Assembly (NCBI GenBank): GCA_023415605.1
Contig: JAEZKB010000102.1
Span: 1 to 39,944 of the forward strand
DNA: 39,944 nt
Reading direction: 5' to 3'
Origin: Pseudomonadota bacterium
Lineage (GTDB): Bacteria; Pseudomonadota; Alphaproteobacteria; Rhizobiales; Devosiaceae
This document shows, piece after piece, positions 18,166 to 26,204 of the stretch; position 1 is the first letter of the stretch, and each line of letters begins with the position of its first letter. Under the pieces are notes generated by a model. That model was not told the origin of the DNA. It did not search any database and was given only the letters and a program-made list of their open reading frames with translations. The position numbers and the translations under genes are program-made.

Positions 18166-18347
18166 GCCAAAAGCGGACGCCTCGCAGTGTCCGCTCCGCG
18201 CCACAAGCAGTCACTCGACACGAAGGATTGGCCGACGCAGCTGCCGGCCTCGTCCACTATTCTAGCGATCAACAGAAGTAAGTTCAGCTGGTCGCCGAGG
18301 GACTGGCTCGGCGCTGGACCGGCCGTCGACAGCCCTGGTGCTGGACC

Positions 18348-18584
18348 TCATTGCTGCGGCCGCCATACTGTCTCTTGGCGCATGTCGGGCTCCTGCACGA
18401 TTACCTCGACCTCGGGCTCACGGGTGGCTCTGGCCTCCCGAATGGCTTCGGCAATGGCGTCTTCGCGGCTGGCGAACGGACCAGAGACGCTGCCTCGGTA
18501 GGTGAACTGCCATCCTGCGTCCCGAAAGAGCACGATGAAGTGCCGTTCTGGATGGGCGGTCGTTGCGTCGGCGTCGTCAGACAT
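18348..18584 (-). CDS. Small hypothetical protein, DUF2188-like
   Basis: A 78-residue protein with the pattern GWQFTYRGSVSGPFASREDAIAEA followed by ARATREPEVEVIVQEPD. This resembles DUF2188 and related short alpha/beta proteins that pair a W-x-V strand with an A-rich helix. Function unknown. GGGGGT lies shortly before the ATG. It follows the DUF2934-like gene by 15 bases, so the two are co-transcribed. Confidence 0.65.
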   Translation of the reverse strand: MSDDADATTAHPERHFIVLFRDAGWQFTYRGSVSGPFASREDAIAEAIREARATREPEVEVIVQEPDMRQETVWRPQQ

Positions 18585-18599
18585 AATACCCCCAAAGCC

Positions 18600-18794
18600 T
18601 CACATCGGATCGACGAGGTTGCGGCTCAGGCGATCATCCTCGTCATGTTCTTTAAGGCACCGCCTGAGGGCCTTGAACCAGAAGTGCTTCTCAGCGTTTT
18701 CGGGCCGGCCGTCACGTTCCCACAGCTCGTAGGCGACTTCGCGCACGCGCTGCTCGAACTCTTCGTCGACCCAAGCTCGTTCCTGTACAGTCAT
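18600..18794 (-). CDS. Small DUF2934-like protein
   Basis: A 64-residue protein with VREVAYELWERDGRPENAEKHFW, the DUF2934 signature of short alphaproteobacterial proteins of unknown role, often found near plasmid or stress genes. The ATG at 18794 is preferred over one six codons upstream because GGAGG sits correctly spaced before it. It lies just upstream of the 18348-18584 gene in the same operon. Confidence 0.75.
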   Translation of the reverse strand: MTVQERAWVDEEFEQRVREVAYELWERDGRPENAEKHFWFKALRRCLKEHDEDDRLSRNLVDPM

Positions 18795-19017
18795 GGCAGC
18801 CTCCGGTGGCATGATGAACCTTCAGGAGCTGGGGCAGTTCCGGGCCCGTGAATTGCGCGAGCTGCTCGACTGGCCAACGTTCGTGTAGGCGCCGCACGGG
18901 GCCTCGGCATAGGCCGCCGCCATTGGCTGGTAGGTCAATCTCGTTGGGGGCCTTGAGGCGGCTGCACACAAGCCCTAGCGGCTTGAGTTCTTATTTCGTT
19001 CTCATCATGCTTGTGGC

Positions 19018-19533
19018 ATGTCTATCGTGCATTCCATCGACGGTAACCTCGTCGACTATCGCTTCGAGCGGGTGACGATCGCCTGCACGGTCTGCGCCCG
19101 TCGGGGCGTGTATAGGATCAAGTCGTTGCGCAGTGTTCATGGCAATCCTCCGATGGCGGACCTGCCTCGACTCGTGGCCATGAAGGGCGGCTGCCAGTTG
19201 GCCATCCGCTATCCCGGCACGGCCTGCGATGCACACTTCGAGCAGCCGCAGATACCGGCGACATTCACCTACCTTGCCGAGGTGCAGCAGGCCGGCTGGC
19301 GGCTGATCCTGCAATGCGAGCGCAGCCGCCAGGGCCTCAAGTCCGCCCGGCCATGCGTGCCGTCGTTGTTCCGGATCGACGGGCCTAGCCTGATTGCCGC
19401 GCTCGGCCACGACTATCCGCTCGAACGGCTCGAGCGCAGCCTTCACTGCCCGCTTTGCAACACCAGCCACTACACCCTGCACTGGGTCATCCCGCCGACG
19501 GAACCGCCGGACGCCCGTCGCGCTGCTGCGTGA
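19018..19533 (+). CDS. Hypothetical protein with paired cysteine motifs
   Basis: A 171-residue protein. An N-terminal CTVCARRGVYRI (Cys-x-x-Cys) is followed by a basic helical stretch and CDAHF near residue 70; a second Cys-x-x-Cys, HCPLCNTSHYTLHW, lies near residue 143. The arrangement suggests zinc binding. Alphaproteobacterial hypotheticals with a similar N-terminus exist, but I cannot name a function. The long minus-strand frame opposite it (18991-19482) has no domain and looks like a shadow. Confidence 0.6.
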   Translation: MSIVHSIDGNLVDYRFERVTIACTVCARRGVYRIKSLRSVHGNPPMADLPRLVAMKGGCQLAIRYPGTACDAHFEQPQIPATFTYLAEVQQAGWRLILQCERSRQGLKSARPCVPSLFRIDGPSLIAALGHDYPLERLERSLHCPLCNTSHYTLHWVIPPTEPPDARRAAA

Positions 19534-19566
19534 CGGCCTGGAAGGTCGTTACTGCAGCATCTCCAT

Positions 19567-21270
19567 TCAGTTCTGCACTAATGGGTCATGGCGATGCGAT
19601 CGCCTCCATACCGAGCGTCTAGATGCAGGTAGCCGGGATCGAAGTCGGCGACGCCTTCCAGGCCTTCGTGATCGAGAATGGTCACGCGACCGTCGCCCAG
19701 GGCAATCATCTTCCTTCGCCGCAGCTGCTGCAAAACGCGGTTGGCGTGTACGGCGCTGATGCCAACGGCGTCCCCCAGATCGTATTGCGTGACAGGGAGC
19801 GAGAAGTTGTTGCCGGTTACCTCGTCGATGGCTTGCAGACGATGAAACATCTCGCAAAGGAGATGCGCCATGCCGGCGATGGCGCTGCGCAGACCCATAT
19901 GTGCTGCCCGCCAGCGCCGTGTCGATGAGCCTGGTACCAAAACCTTTCCGAGTGGGCGGCGAGATCCTGGGCCCCCCGATTCCCGTCCAGATGAGTTGAA
20001 GCTCCCCGTCTTCGGCCTCCCAGTTCAGGGTAACGCGGCCGGTGTGGTTCGATAAGGCGCCATATTTGACCGCGTTGGTCGAAAGTTCGTGGACCGCCAG
20101 CGCCGGCGCGGTGGCAGCACGTGCAGAGAGTTGAACCTTGGGGCCACCATAGGCGATCCGACGAGCAGAGGCGTTGAACGGCGCCAATGCCGCCGAGATC
20201 ACCTCGCCGATATCGGCGCTCGACCAGCCCTGTTGCGTCAACACGTCATGCGCGCTGGCCAGTGCTTGCAGACGATCTGCGATCGTCGAAACCAGGCCGG
20301 GATCTGCCTGAGCCTCCCGCAATGTTTGCCCGACGATCGATTGCACGTTGGAGAGGGTGTTCTTGACCCTATGGCTGAGTTCCCGTGTCAACAGGTCCCG
20401 CTGGGCCTCGGCGTGCTTCCGGTCGGTGATGTCAAGCACCACCCCAGCCATGGCGAGGGGATTGGAGTGAACGTCGAACCGTGTTTGAGACCGGACCTCG
20501 ATCCAGCGCACCTCGTCCGTACTGGATCGGATGCGCACATCCAGTTCGAGATAGCCTTCGCCGGTCTGCGCCGCCTCGAGGGCCTTGTGCCACGATTGCC
20601 TATCCGAGGGCATGATCGCGGCTTCGAAGTCGGTCAGGGTGAACGTATCTGCAGCAGGTCTCCCGAAGATGCTCTTGCACTGAGACGAGGCCACCAGCCG
20701 GCGGTTCGGAAGATCGAGGGTCCATGCACCGAGCCGGCCAGCCTGCAGTGTGAAGCGCAAGCGTTCTTCGGCCGCGGTCAGATCTAGAATGCGGTTCTCG
20801 ATTTCAGTTTCGAGTACGTCGCGATCGGTCGAGAGCCTCGTGATACGCTCTTTGTCGGGGGTCACATCGAACTGGGAGGCAAAAAAGAATGTCAGTTCGC
20901 CATCCCCGTCAAACACGGGGGAGATCAGGAGCTTGTTCCAGAAGGTCGAGCCATTCTTGCGGTAGTTGAGAAGTTCGATTTCGATGGGCACCCGCCGCTC
21001 GATCGCGTCGCGAATCTTGCTGACGTCCGCAGCGCTGGTACCGGAGCCCTGCAGAAATCGGCAGTTCCTACCCAGCGTTTCCCCTCGCGAATAACCTGTC
21101 AGTCGGCCGAACGCGTCATTGACGAAGACAATGGGATTGTCCGGTTGCCGAGGATCGGTGATGAGCATGGGCATTCGCGTGGCCCGCACCGCCGCCGCAA
21201 AGGGGTCGGAGCCACCAGCAAGTCGGTGCAGCTCGTCATCGATCCGTTTCTCTTCGCGGCGATTGTTCAT
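19567..21270 (-). CDS. LOV-domain HWE histidine kinase with a disrupted 3' end
   Basis: A 567-codon frame starting at ATG 21270, preceded by GAGGACCGG. Residues 25-140 form a LOV domain with the flavin-binding motif GRNCRFLQG, whose Cys70 would form the blue-light adduct. Residues 165-285 are a second PAS domain. The kinase begins with RELSHRVKN (phospho-His300), then HELSTNAVKYGAL (N-box, 394-406) and GFGTRLI. Two defects are visible. The Trp-x-Glu signature reads WTGIGGP, glycine replacing glutamate at about residue 430, unlike the copy at window start. After residue 460 the frame runs into a Crp/Fnr remnant read out of frame, losing the last HATPase strand and adding about 107 unrelated residues. 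Probably a damaged light-sensing kinase. Confidence 0.85.
   Translation of the reverse strand: MNNRREEKRIDDELHRLAGGSDPFAAAVRATRMPMLITDPRQPDNPIVFVNDAFGRLTGYSRGETLGRNCRFLQGSGTSAADVSKIRDAIERRVPIEIELLNYRKNGSTFWNKLLISPVFDGDGELTFFFASQFDVTPDKERITRLSTDRDVLETEIENRILDLTAAEERLRFTLQAGRLGAWTLDLPNRRLVASSQCKSIFGRPAADTFTLTDFEAAIMPSDRQSWHKALEAAQTGEGYLELDVRIRSSTDEVRWIEVRSQTRFDVHSNPLAMAGVVLDITDRKHAEAQRDLLTRELSHRVKNTLSNVQSIVGQTLREAQADPGLVSTIADRLQALASAHDVLTQQGWSSADIGEVISAALAPFNASARRIAYGGPKVQLSARAATAPALAVHELSTNAVKYGALSNHTGRVTLNWEAEDGELQLIWTGIGGPRISPPTRKGFGTRLIDTALAGSTYGSAQRHRRHGASPLRDVSSSASHRRGNRQQLLAPCHAIRSGGRRWHQRRTRQPRFAAAAAKEDDCPGRRSRDHSRSRRPGRRRRLRSRLPASRRSVWRRSHRHDPLVQN
19578..19890 (-). pseudogene. Crp/Fnr-family regulator, C-terminal remnant fused to a kinase gene
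   Basis: This frame encodes only the C-terminal part of a Crp/Fnr regulator: IAGMAHLLCEMFHRLQAI (end of the dimer helix), LPVTQYDLGDAVGISAVHANRVLQQLRR (DNA-binding helix-turn-helix) and ILDHEGLEGVADFDPGYLHLD (winged end). The cyclic-nucleotide-binding-like N-terminal two thirds are missing. At about 19890 the sequence switches into the HWE kinase gene, in a different frame, so no sensible chimera is made. The join looks like a deletion or illegitimate recombination event. Confidence 0.8.
19892..20375 (-). repeat. Inverted duplication, copy 2 (partner 1-484)
   Basis: Reverse-complement match to 1-484 inside the LOV-HWE kinase gene, gap-free and about 94% identical by eye. The match ends exactly where the Crp/Fnr remnant begins, so the breakpoint and the end of homology coincide. 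Confidence 0.85.
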
Positions 21271-21430
21271 CCGGTCCTCGTCGGGGCCTCTAATACCGCT
21301 GTCCCATGCGAGGTTGCATAGTCGCGGTGACTTCTCAGCTGCAACGCCAATTTGCGCTGACTTGCTGAACCCTGCGGCAACCGATTCGCCGGCTCGGCAT
21401 TGAATCCGCCACGATGTTGTCGAGTACCCA

Positions 21431-22446
21431 ATGCCGGCCGTGAAGGCGGCATCCGCTAAAAGGCGGTCGAACCGCAGGGACTCTGACTCCACCCAAGATT
21501 CCAGGCTGATCCTACCGGCCTTCCGGCCGTTCCAGCTCGCCACCCTGCAACGCAAGGTGCCCAAGGGGGAGACCTGGCTGTACGAGATGAAGTTCGACGG
21601 CTATCGCATGCAAGCGGCGATCGCCGGCGACCAGTGCGGTGCTACACCCGCAACGGGCACGACTGGACCCGGCAGTTCGGTTATGTGGTGCCGGCGCTCT
21701 CGCGGCTCACGAAGGGCACGGCACTCATCGACGGCGAGCTCTGCGCCATGGATGAGCACGGCCGCACCAATTTCACTCTTTTGAAGAACAGCCTCGATGG
21801 CCGCAAGCCAGTGGTATTCTACGCCTTCGACCTGCTCGAGCTCAATGGCGAGGACATAGCAAGGCTGCCGCAGATCGATCGCAAGAAGCGGCTCGAACAG
21901 CTGCTGGCCAACGTGCCGGCCGATGCGCCCATCGCCTATTCCGAGCACATCTTCGGCCGTGGCGAAGATGTGCTGCAGGCTATCCGCGACGGCGGCCATG
22001 AAGGCGTTATCGCCAAGTCGCCGACTTCTCGCTACTACGGGGGCGAGCGGTCGACCGCCTGGCTTAAGATCAAGGCCGTCAAGCGCCAGGAGTTCGTGGT
22101 GCTGGGCTGGCGCCCGCCCGACTATGGCGTCGACAACGTGCGCGGGCTCTTCCTCGGCACCTATGAGGATGGCGAGCTGGTCTTCCGCGGTGGCGTTGGC
22201 ACCGGCTTTACCGACCGCATGCGCACCCAGATCCGCGACGTGCTGCAGCTCATCCGCGCCGACACGCCCCTCAAGGTCAAGGGCATGCCGCGCACGGAGG
22301 CACGGGTCTGCCGCTGGGTCGAGCCGCGTCTCCTGGCCGAGGTCGAGTTCACCGAAATCACCCCCGATGGCCTCATCCGCCATCCGTCGTTCAAGGGCCT
22401 GCGCGAGGACAAGGACGCCCGCGAGGTCCACCTCGAGGAGGCATAG
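21431..22446 (+). pseudogene. LigD-type ATP-dependent DNA ligase, frameshifted
   Basis: Two overlapping frames together encode a ligase of the type found in the LigD ligase domain, which seals nicks using ATP during non-homologous end joining. The first frame carries PAFRPFQLATLQ and the catalytic-lysine motif YEMKFDGYR. The second, from about 21634, continues with CYTRNGHDWT, DGELCAMDEHGR, FYAFDLLELNGEDI, EGVIAKSPTSRYYGGERS, WLKIKAVKRQEFVV and the OB-fold end FTEITPDGLIRHPSFKGLR. A single missing G around 21634 (CAGTGCGG where CAGGTGCGG is expected) explains the break. Without it the catalytic lysine is separated from the rest, so the gene is inactive unless this is a sequencing error. It is divergent from the LOV kinase. 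Confidence 0.85.
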
Positions 22447-22839
22447 ATGGAAATCCAGATCGGCCGAGCGAACGCCCAACCGTGGCGCCGTCACTACCCG
22501 CCCGACGCCAGCGACATCGTCGTGCAGGTCACCGACATTCTCTTCGAGTACCTGCCGCCAGACAGCGGCATTTCTCCAGAACTCGCTGTCCAGCGTGTGC
22601 AGGAGGTGATGAACAGCGAGGCGGGCATGGCCGCCTACGTGCAGGCCTCCCAACAGGCAAACGAAGCCAGCCCCGAGGATGTAGTGCTGCAGCTCGCAGA
22701 CGTGCTGGACGCCCCGGCGCCGGACCCGCGCGAACTGATCAGCCGGCTGCTTGAAGTGGTCGAAAGCCCGCTCGCGCTCGAGGTTTACGATCAGGAGATG
22801 GAGCGCCGGCAACCGCGCGATGCGGGGCGCTGGCACTAG
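22447..22839 (+). CDS. Hypothetical protein linked to the ligase gene
   Basis: A 130-residue, acidic, mostly helical protein. Its ATG directly follows the TAG of the ligase gene, with GAGGAGG upstream, so it was co-transcribed and probably coupled with it. Segments such as SDIVVQVTDILFEYLPP and EDVVLQLADVLDAPAPDPRELISRLLEVVE look like two similar helical units. Family not recognised. Its fate without a functional ligase is unclear. Confidence 0.6.
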   Translation: MEIQIGRANAQPWRRHYPPDASDIVVQVTDILFEYLPPDSGISPELAVQRVQEVMNSEAGMAAYVQASQQANEASPEDVVLQLADVLDAPAPDPRELISRLLEVVESPLALEVYDQEMERRQPRDAGRWH

Positions 22840-22994
22840 GGCTGAGGCGGCTGGCCACCAAGAGGTGATCTTGCATCTTCGGATTGGCGTGCACTGTCTG
22901 TTCACCAATCGGCCGATGAGCTTTTTGATGCGGCTATGTGCCAGCAACTCAGCAGATAGGCGCTTCGTTGCTGGTTCGACAACTGGAGGTTTAG

Positions 22995-23227
22995 GTGAAG
23001 AAGGTAGTGTGGACGGGTGATCTCGAGGCTATCGAGGTCGTTACCTTAGCACGTTTGGCGGTAATCCGCAGGCCCTCCCTCCGTGGCATCTGCGCACCTC
23101 ACTTGAAGACCGCGGCTGGATAGTCTCCGAAAGCGGACGGACGAAGCTGTCGCCACATGCGAAGTCCCTTATCGGCCGCCTCGTCGCGACCGGCAGTTCG
23201 GTTTCTCTGGGTGCCGACCTCCCTTGA
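22995..23227 (+). pseudogene. Small frameshifted open reading frame
   Basis: GGAGG at 22985-22989 is ideally spaced before a GTG at 22995 that opens MKKVVWTGDLEAIEV. That frame closes at 23123, while another frame beginning at about 23045 continues with FGGNPQALPPWHLRTSLEDRGW and ends at 23227 with LVATGSSVSLGADLP. A one-base indel would join them into a protein of about 76 residues. I do not recognise the product. The strong binding site and the protein-like second frame are the only evidence. Confidence 0.3.
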
Positions 23228-23374
23228 CGGGGCATGCGAACGGTCGATCAAATCATGCTAACCATCAGCGCAGCTTACCTGATCACACCATTTTCCAGCC
23301 GGAACAAAGATTGCTCTTCAACATTCTCTGGCTCGGGACTGTGTTGGTAATCTGCTCTTCCCGCCGGGGTGATC

Positions 23375-23764
23375 ATGGACGACACCACTCCAATACTCTT
23401 TGTCGAGGACGAGACGTTGATCGCGTTGCCGATCCTGGATGCGCTGGAAGAGGCGGGGTTCACGGTCGAACACGTCGTGGATGGTGAGCAAGCCTACACC
23501 TGGCTAGAGGGTGAAACGCCGCCCACAGTGCTGGTGACGGATATTCGCTTGCCCGGCGCCATCGACGGGTGGGCAATAGCCCGCCGCGCCCGTGAGTTGA
23601 TTCCCGATATTGTAGTGGTCTACGCCTCGGGGGACAGCGCCGCGGACTGGAGTGCCAAAGGGGTGCCCGATAGTCTGATGCTGCAAAAGCCGTTCGCGTA
23701 TGCGCAACTCGTCACAGCTGTTTCCACCCTGCTGAACCAGCGGCGTACATCATTGGGCAACTGA
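23375..23764 (+). CDS. Single-domain response regulator
   Basis: A 129-residue receiver domain without an output domain. The acidic pair is in LFVEDETLI, the phosphoacceptor Asp in VLVTDIRLPG, the conserved Ser/Thr position in VVYASGDS and the Lys in LMLQKPF. Such proteins relay phosphate from HWE kinases in alphaproteobacteria. ATG 23375 is preferred to GTG 23369. It is convergent with the HWE kinase at 23774-25153, only 9 bases between stops, making that kinase a likely partner. Confidence 0.9.
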   Translation: MDDTTPILFVEDETLIALPILDALEEAGFTVEHVVDGEQAYTWLEGETPPTVLVTDIRLPGAIDGWAIARRARELIPDIVVVYASGDSAADWSAKGVPDSLMLQKPFAYAQLVTAVSTLLNQRRTSLGN

Positions 23765-23773
23765 GCGACGGCT

Positions 23774-25153
23774 CTAGGCGAGGTTGCTTCCTATCCGCAA
23801 ATCGACCTTGATGTCGCATCGCACACCCTCTGCGGCGTACGTCAAGGTCACGGCGCCGGGATCGGAGAAGATGCCGCGCTGTAGGAGCCGGCTGCCAAAC
23901 CCCGCCTTTGTCGGCGGCGTCACGAGAGGTCCGCCGAGTTCGACCCAGTGCAGCGAGAGCTGACCATCTTGCGTCTCCCATGCGATGCTGACGCGCCCCT
24001 GGGGGACGCTCATCGCACCATATTTCAGCGCGTTCGTGCTGAGTTCATGGATGGCGAGGGCCAGCTTAGAGGCGAGCTGTCCGGGAATTACAACCGGCGG
24101 CCCTTTCAGGCCGATGCGATCGGCCCCGGCGTCTTCGTACGGCGCCATTATGCGCCGGACAAGGACGTCGAGCGTGACCATCTCGCCGTCGGAAGTAAAG
24201 GCGAGATCTGACGCCGCTCCCAGCGCCGCCACCCGCCCCATGAACTCCTCGCCGGCTTTTTTGGGGTCATCCTTGCTGGCGATGGCACGCTGCGCCAATG
24301 CCGCAACCGAGGCCAGCGAGTTCTTCACCCGATGCCGCAGCTCGCGGCTTAACACGGCAAGTTCCTCCTCCTGCCGCTTTCGCTCTGTGATGTCCATGAG
24401 CACGCCGATGGCACGCTGATTTGGGCCGCCGGGGCCAGGCACACCCTGCGCTCGCATCAGGAGCCACTTTTCCGTGCCGTCTGGCCAGATGTGATGAATC
24501 TCCGACTGCAGGCGGGTCTCGCCGCGCGCCCTCGCCTCCGCGCCTTCGCGCGCTAAACGTTCCGCCTCGCCAGGAGCATAGCGGCTGTTGAATTCTGCCA
24601 AAGTGGGCGTGGCGTCATTGGGAAAACCGCAGAGCCGGTTGAGTTCGACTGATCCTGTTACCGTCCCGGCCGTGAGATCGACTTCCCAGACAGCCATCTG
24701 CGCAGCGTCGATCGCCAGGCGGAGCCGTGCTTCGCTCTCGGCCTGACGCTGTTCGGCGAGCTGTTGTTCGGTGATGTCCTGCAGGGTACCAATATAGCGG
24801 GTTGCCTGAGGCGTTCCGTCCCGCTCCTCAAACTGCGCTTCGCCATAGGCCAACACCCAGCGTTCTTCACGCGTGTCAGCGCGAATGATGCGGTATCGAA
24901 AAACGACATTCTCTCGCAACGCGGGATCGAGTGCGCGAGCGGCGGCAGCGGAGGTGCGCGGGTAGTCTTCTGGATGGGTGACCGCCTGGACCATGGCAAA
25001 GGTCACTGGCGCGTCGACGTCGAATCCGCAGATCGCCTTGGCAATTTCTGAGTAGACCATGGAATTGTCGTCGAGGTCCCACTCCCAGACGCCGATCCGG
25101 GCGGCGCTGGTGGCAATCCTGAGGCGCTCTTCCGCCGTCAGTCGTCCAGGCAA
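23774..25153 (-). CDS. PAS-PAS HWE-family sensor histidine kinase
   Basis: A 459-residue soluble kinase. Two PAS domains (about residues 8-130 and 140-258), both of the PAS_3 type with GVWEWDLDD and VWEVDLTAG openings, end in DITEQQ and DITERKR linkers. The kinase has ELRHRVKNSLASV with phospho-His274, HELSTNALKYGAM and an intact Trp-x-Glu in LHWVELGGP, then GFGSRLLQRG. No membrane segment, so it senses a cytoplasmic cue. The TTG at 25153 has GGGGAG upstream. It has a cognate-looking single-domain regulator convergent to it. Confidence 0.92.
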   Translation of the reverse strand: MPGRLTAEERLRIATSAARIGVWEWDLDDNSMVYSEIAKAICGFDVDAPVTFAMVQAVTHPEDYPRTSAAAARALDPALRENVVFRYRIIRADTREERWVLAYGEAQFEERDGTPQATRYIGTLQDITEQQLAEQRQAESEARLRLAIDAAQMAVWEVDLTAGTVTGSVELNRLCGFPNDATPTLAEFNSRYAPGEAERLAREGAEARARGETRLQSEIHHIWPDGTEKWLLMRAQGVPGPGGPNQRAIGVLMDITERKRQEEELAVLSRELRHRVKNSLASVAALAQRAIASKDDPKKAGEEFMGRVAALGAASDLAFTSDGEMVTLDVLVRRIMAPYEDAGADRIGLKGPPVVIPGQLASKLALAIHELSTNALKYGAMSVPQGRVSIAWETQDGQLSLHWVELGGPLVTPPTKAGFGSRLLQRGIFSDPGAVTLTYAAEGVRCDIKVDLRIGSNLA

Positions 25154-25754
25154 TTACTTCTCCCCAATGCAGCGTCGCACACTGGCTGCCCGCGGGCGAG
25201 GCCGCAATAACCTATAATACGCGCGTGGGAAAAAGGTGCCGCCTAACTTCTCGGTCACGTGAGACCGATACTGGCCCGTTAGGCGATCGGACGCCGCAAG
25301 ACGCCATGTTGATCAGCATAGCCGCCTTGCGGATTTCAAAGCCACGATCTGCGCCGCCTCGTCGGAGCTGGCGTGAACTGAGCATTTGGTTTTCTCTGCC
25401 GGCATGCTGCCGCGTGACTGTCCGACGCTCGCGTTCGGCTAGTCCTTCTTGCCGCGCCCCGTGGCGCCGCCGTTATCACCGCCGCCGCCCCCGGGAGTCC
25501 CCACCCGAGCTGCCACCGCCGCCGCCGCTATCGGACGAGCCGCCGCCCCCGCCGGCGTTACCGCTGCCACTGTCGGAACCGCCACCGCTGCTGCTGCCAC
25601 TGTTGCCGGCGCCGCTAGGCTATCCGGGCCCAAGCTGCCGGCGAGTTCGTGGCCAAGAAGAACCCGGCCGTGCAAGTTGTCGACCTGCCGATGAGACGAG
25701 CACACGCGAAAGCGGCCCGCGACGGGCCGCTTCACCCGTACGGCGCTGCCGGCG
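25154..25754. other. Gene-poor stretch with a Gly/Ser-rich remnant
   Basis: No intact gene seen. On the minus strand between about 25439 and 25640 the sequence encodes Gly/Ser-rich repeats (GSSSGGGSDSGSG, GGGGGSSDSGGGGGSS), then, after a likely frameshift near 25500, GGGGGDNGGATGRGKKD and a stop at 25439. This looks like the tail of a decayed glycine-rich protein. The proline-rich plus-strand frame is its shadow. Confidence 0.35.
25710..25732. terminator. Probable intrinsic terminator hairpin
   Basis: AAGCGGCCC-GCGAC-GGGCCGCTT forms a perfect 9-bp stem with a 5-base loop, flanked by A on the left and T on the right, so it could act in both directions. The T run is short. No intact gene now ends here, consistent with decay of the surrounding region. 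Confidence 0.5.
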
Positions 25755-25931
25755 GTGCTCGCCCCTGCACTGGCCAGCTACGAGAAGGCTCTGGAGGCTG
25801 TCCGGGCGGCCGCGCGAGAAGACACCACTGTAGCGTCCCGCGCAAGGGCACGTGGACTGCAGCCCGATGACGTTGTTGCGGTCGACAAGGCCGACGACGG
25901 ATCACTGCGCATCCTCGTCGAGGAGACCTGA
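25755..25931 (+). pseudogene. Small open reading frame, probable gene remnant
   Basis: A GTG-initiated 58-codon frame with a plausible protein character: LAPALASYEKALEAVRAAARED then ARGLQPDDVVAVDKADDGSLRILVEET. It looks like the C-terminal end of a small helical protein. No binding site is evident and upstream in-frame sequence is also open, so the original start may be lost. Not recognised. Confidence 0.3.
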
Positions 25932-26204
25932 TCAAGTCCGCTGCACTGGCGCCCCGTCAGTGCAGCTCCCGGTCCACGTTCTGTCCGGCGGCTACGTCGC
26001 TCTCTGCGTGCCGCTAAGGCGCTCGAAGCGCTCAAGCCCGAAAACGCGGACCGAGCAGACCGGCGCCAGTGGCCCGCCCGCCAGATCCCTCTCCGTGCGC
26101 GCGAGGACGCTTTTGTAATCGTCGGCACGCTGCTGGAAGCAGTGGTCGGCGACCTTCGACCACTCGCCGAGGCGGATCGCAACCTGACTGGCGCACAGCC
26201 TCGA

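Larger units (their letters stand above)
16922..18201. repeat. 17-bp direct repeats flanking the IS30 element, one inside a REP-like palindrome
   Basis: CAGTGTCCGCTCCGCGC occurs at 16922-16938, abutting the left end of the element, and again at 18185-18201, 19 bases beyond the right end. The right copy is part of a palindrome, AGCGGAC-N10-GTCCGCT at 18172-18195. This is too long for an IS30 target duplication, so it probably reflects a pre-existing repeated sequence into which the element inserted, or a recombination scar. Confidence 0.55.

Noticed and set aside
18991..19482. Minus-strand frame opposite the Cys-motif protein
   Set aside because: No motifs; the plus-strand frame has conserved-looking Cys-x-x-Cys pairs.
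21601..22947. 448-codon minus-strand frame opposite the ligase pseudogene
   Set aside because: No recognisable domain, and the plus strand carries clear ligase motifs throughout.
25225..25833. Proline-rich plus-strand frame
   Set aside because: The proline run is the complement of Gly/Ser-rich coding sequence on the minus strand; no start or domain support.
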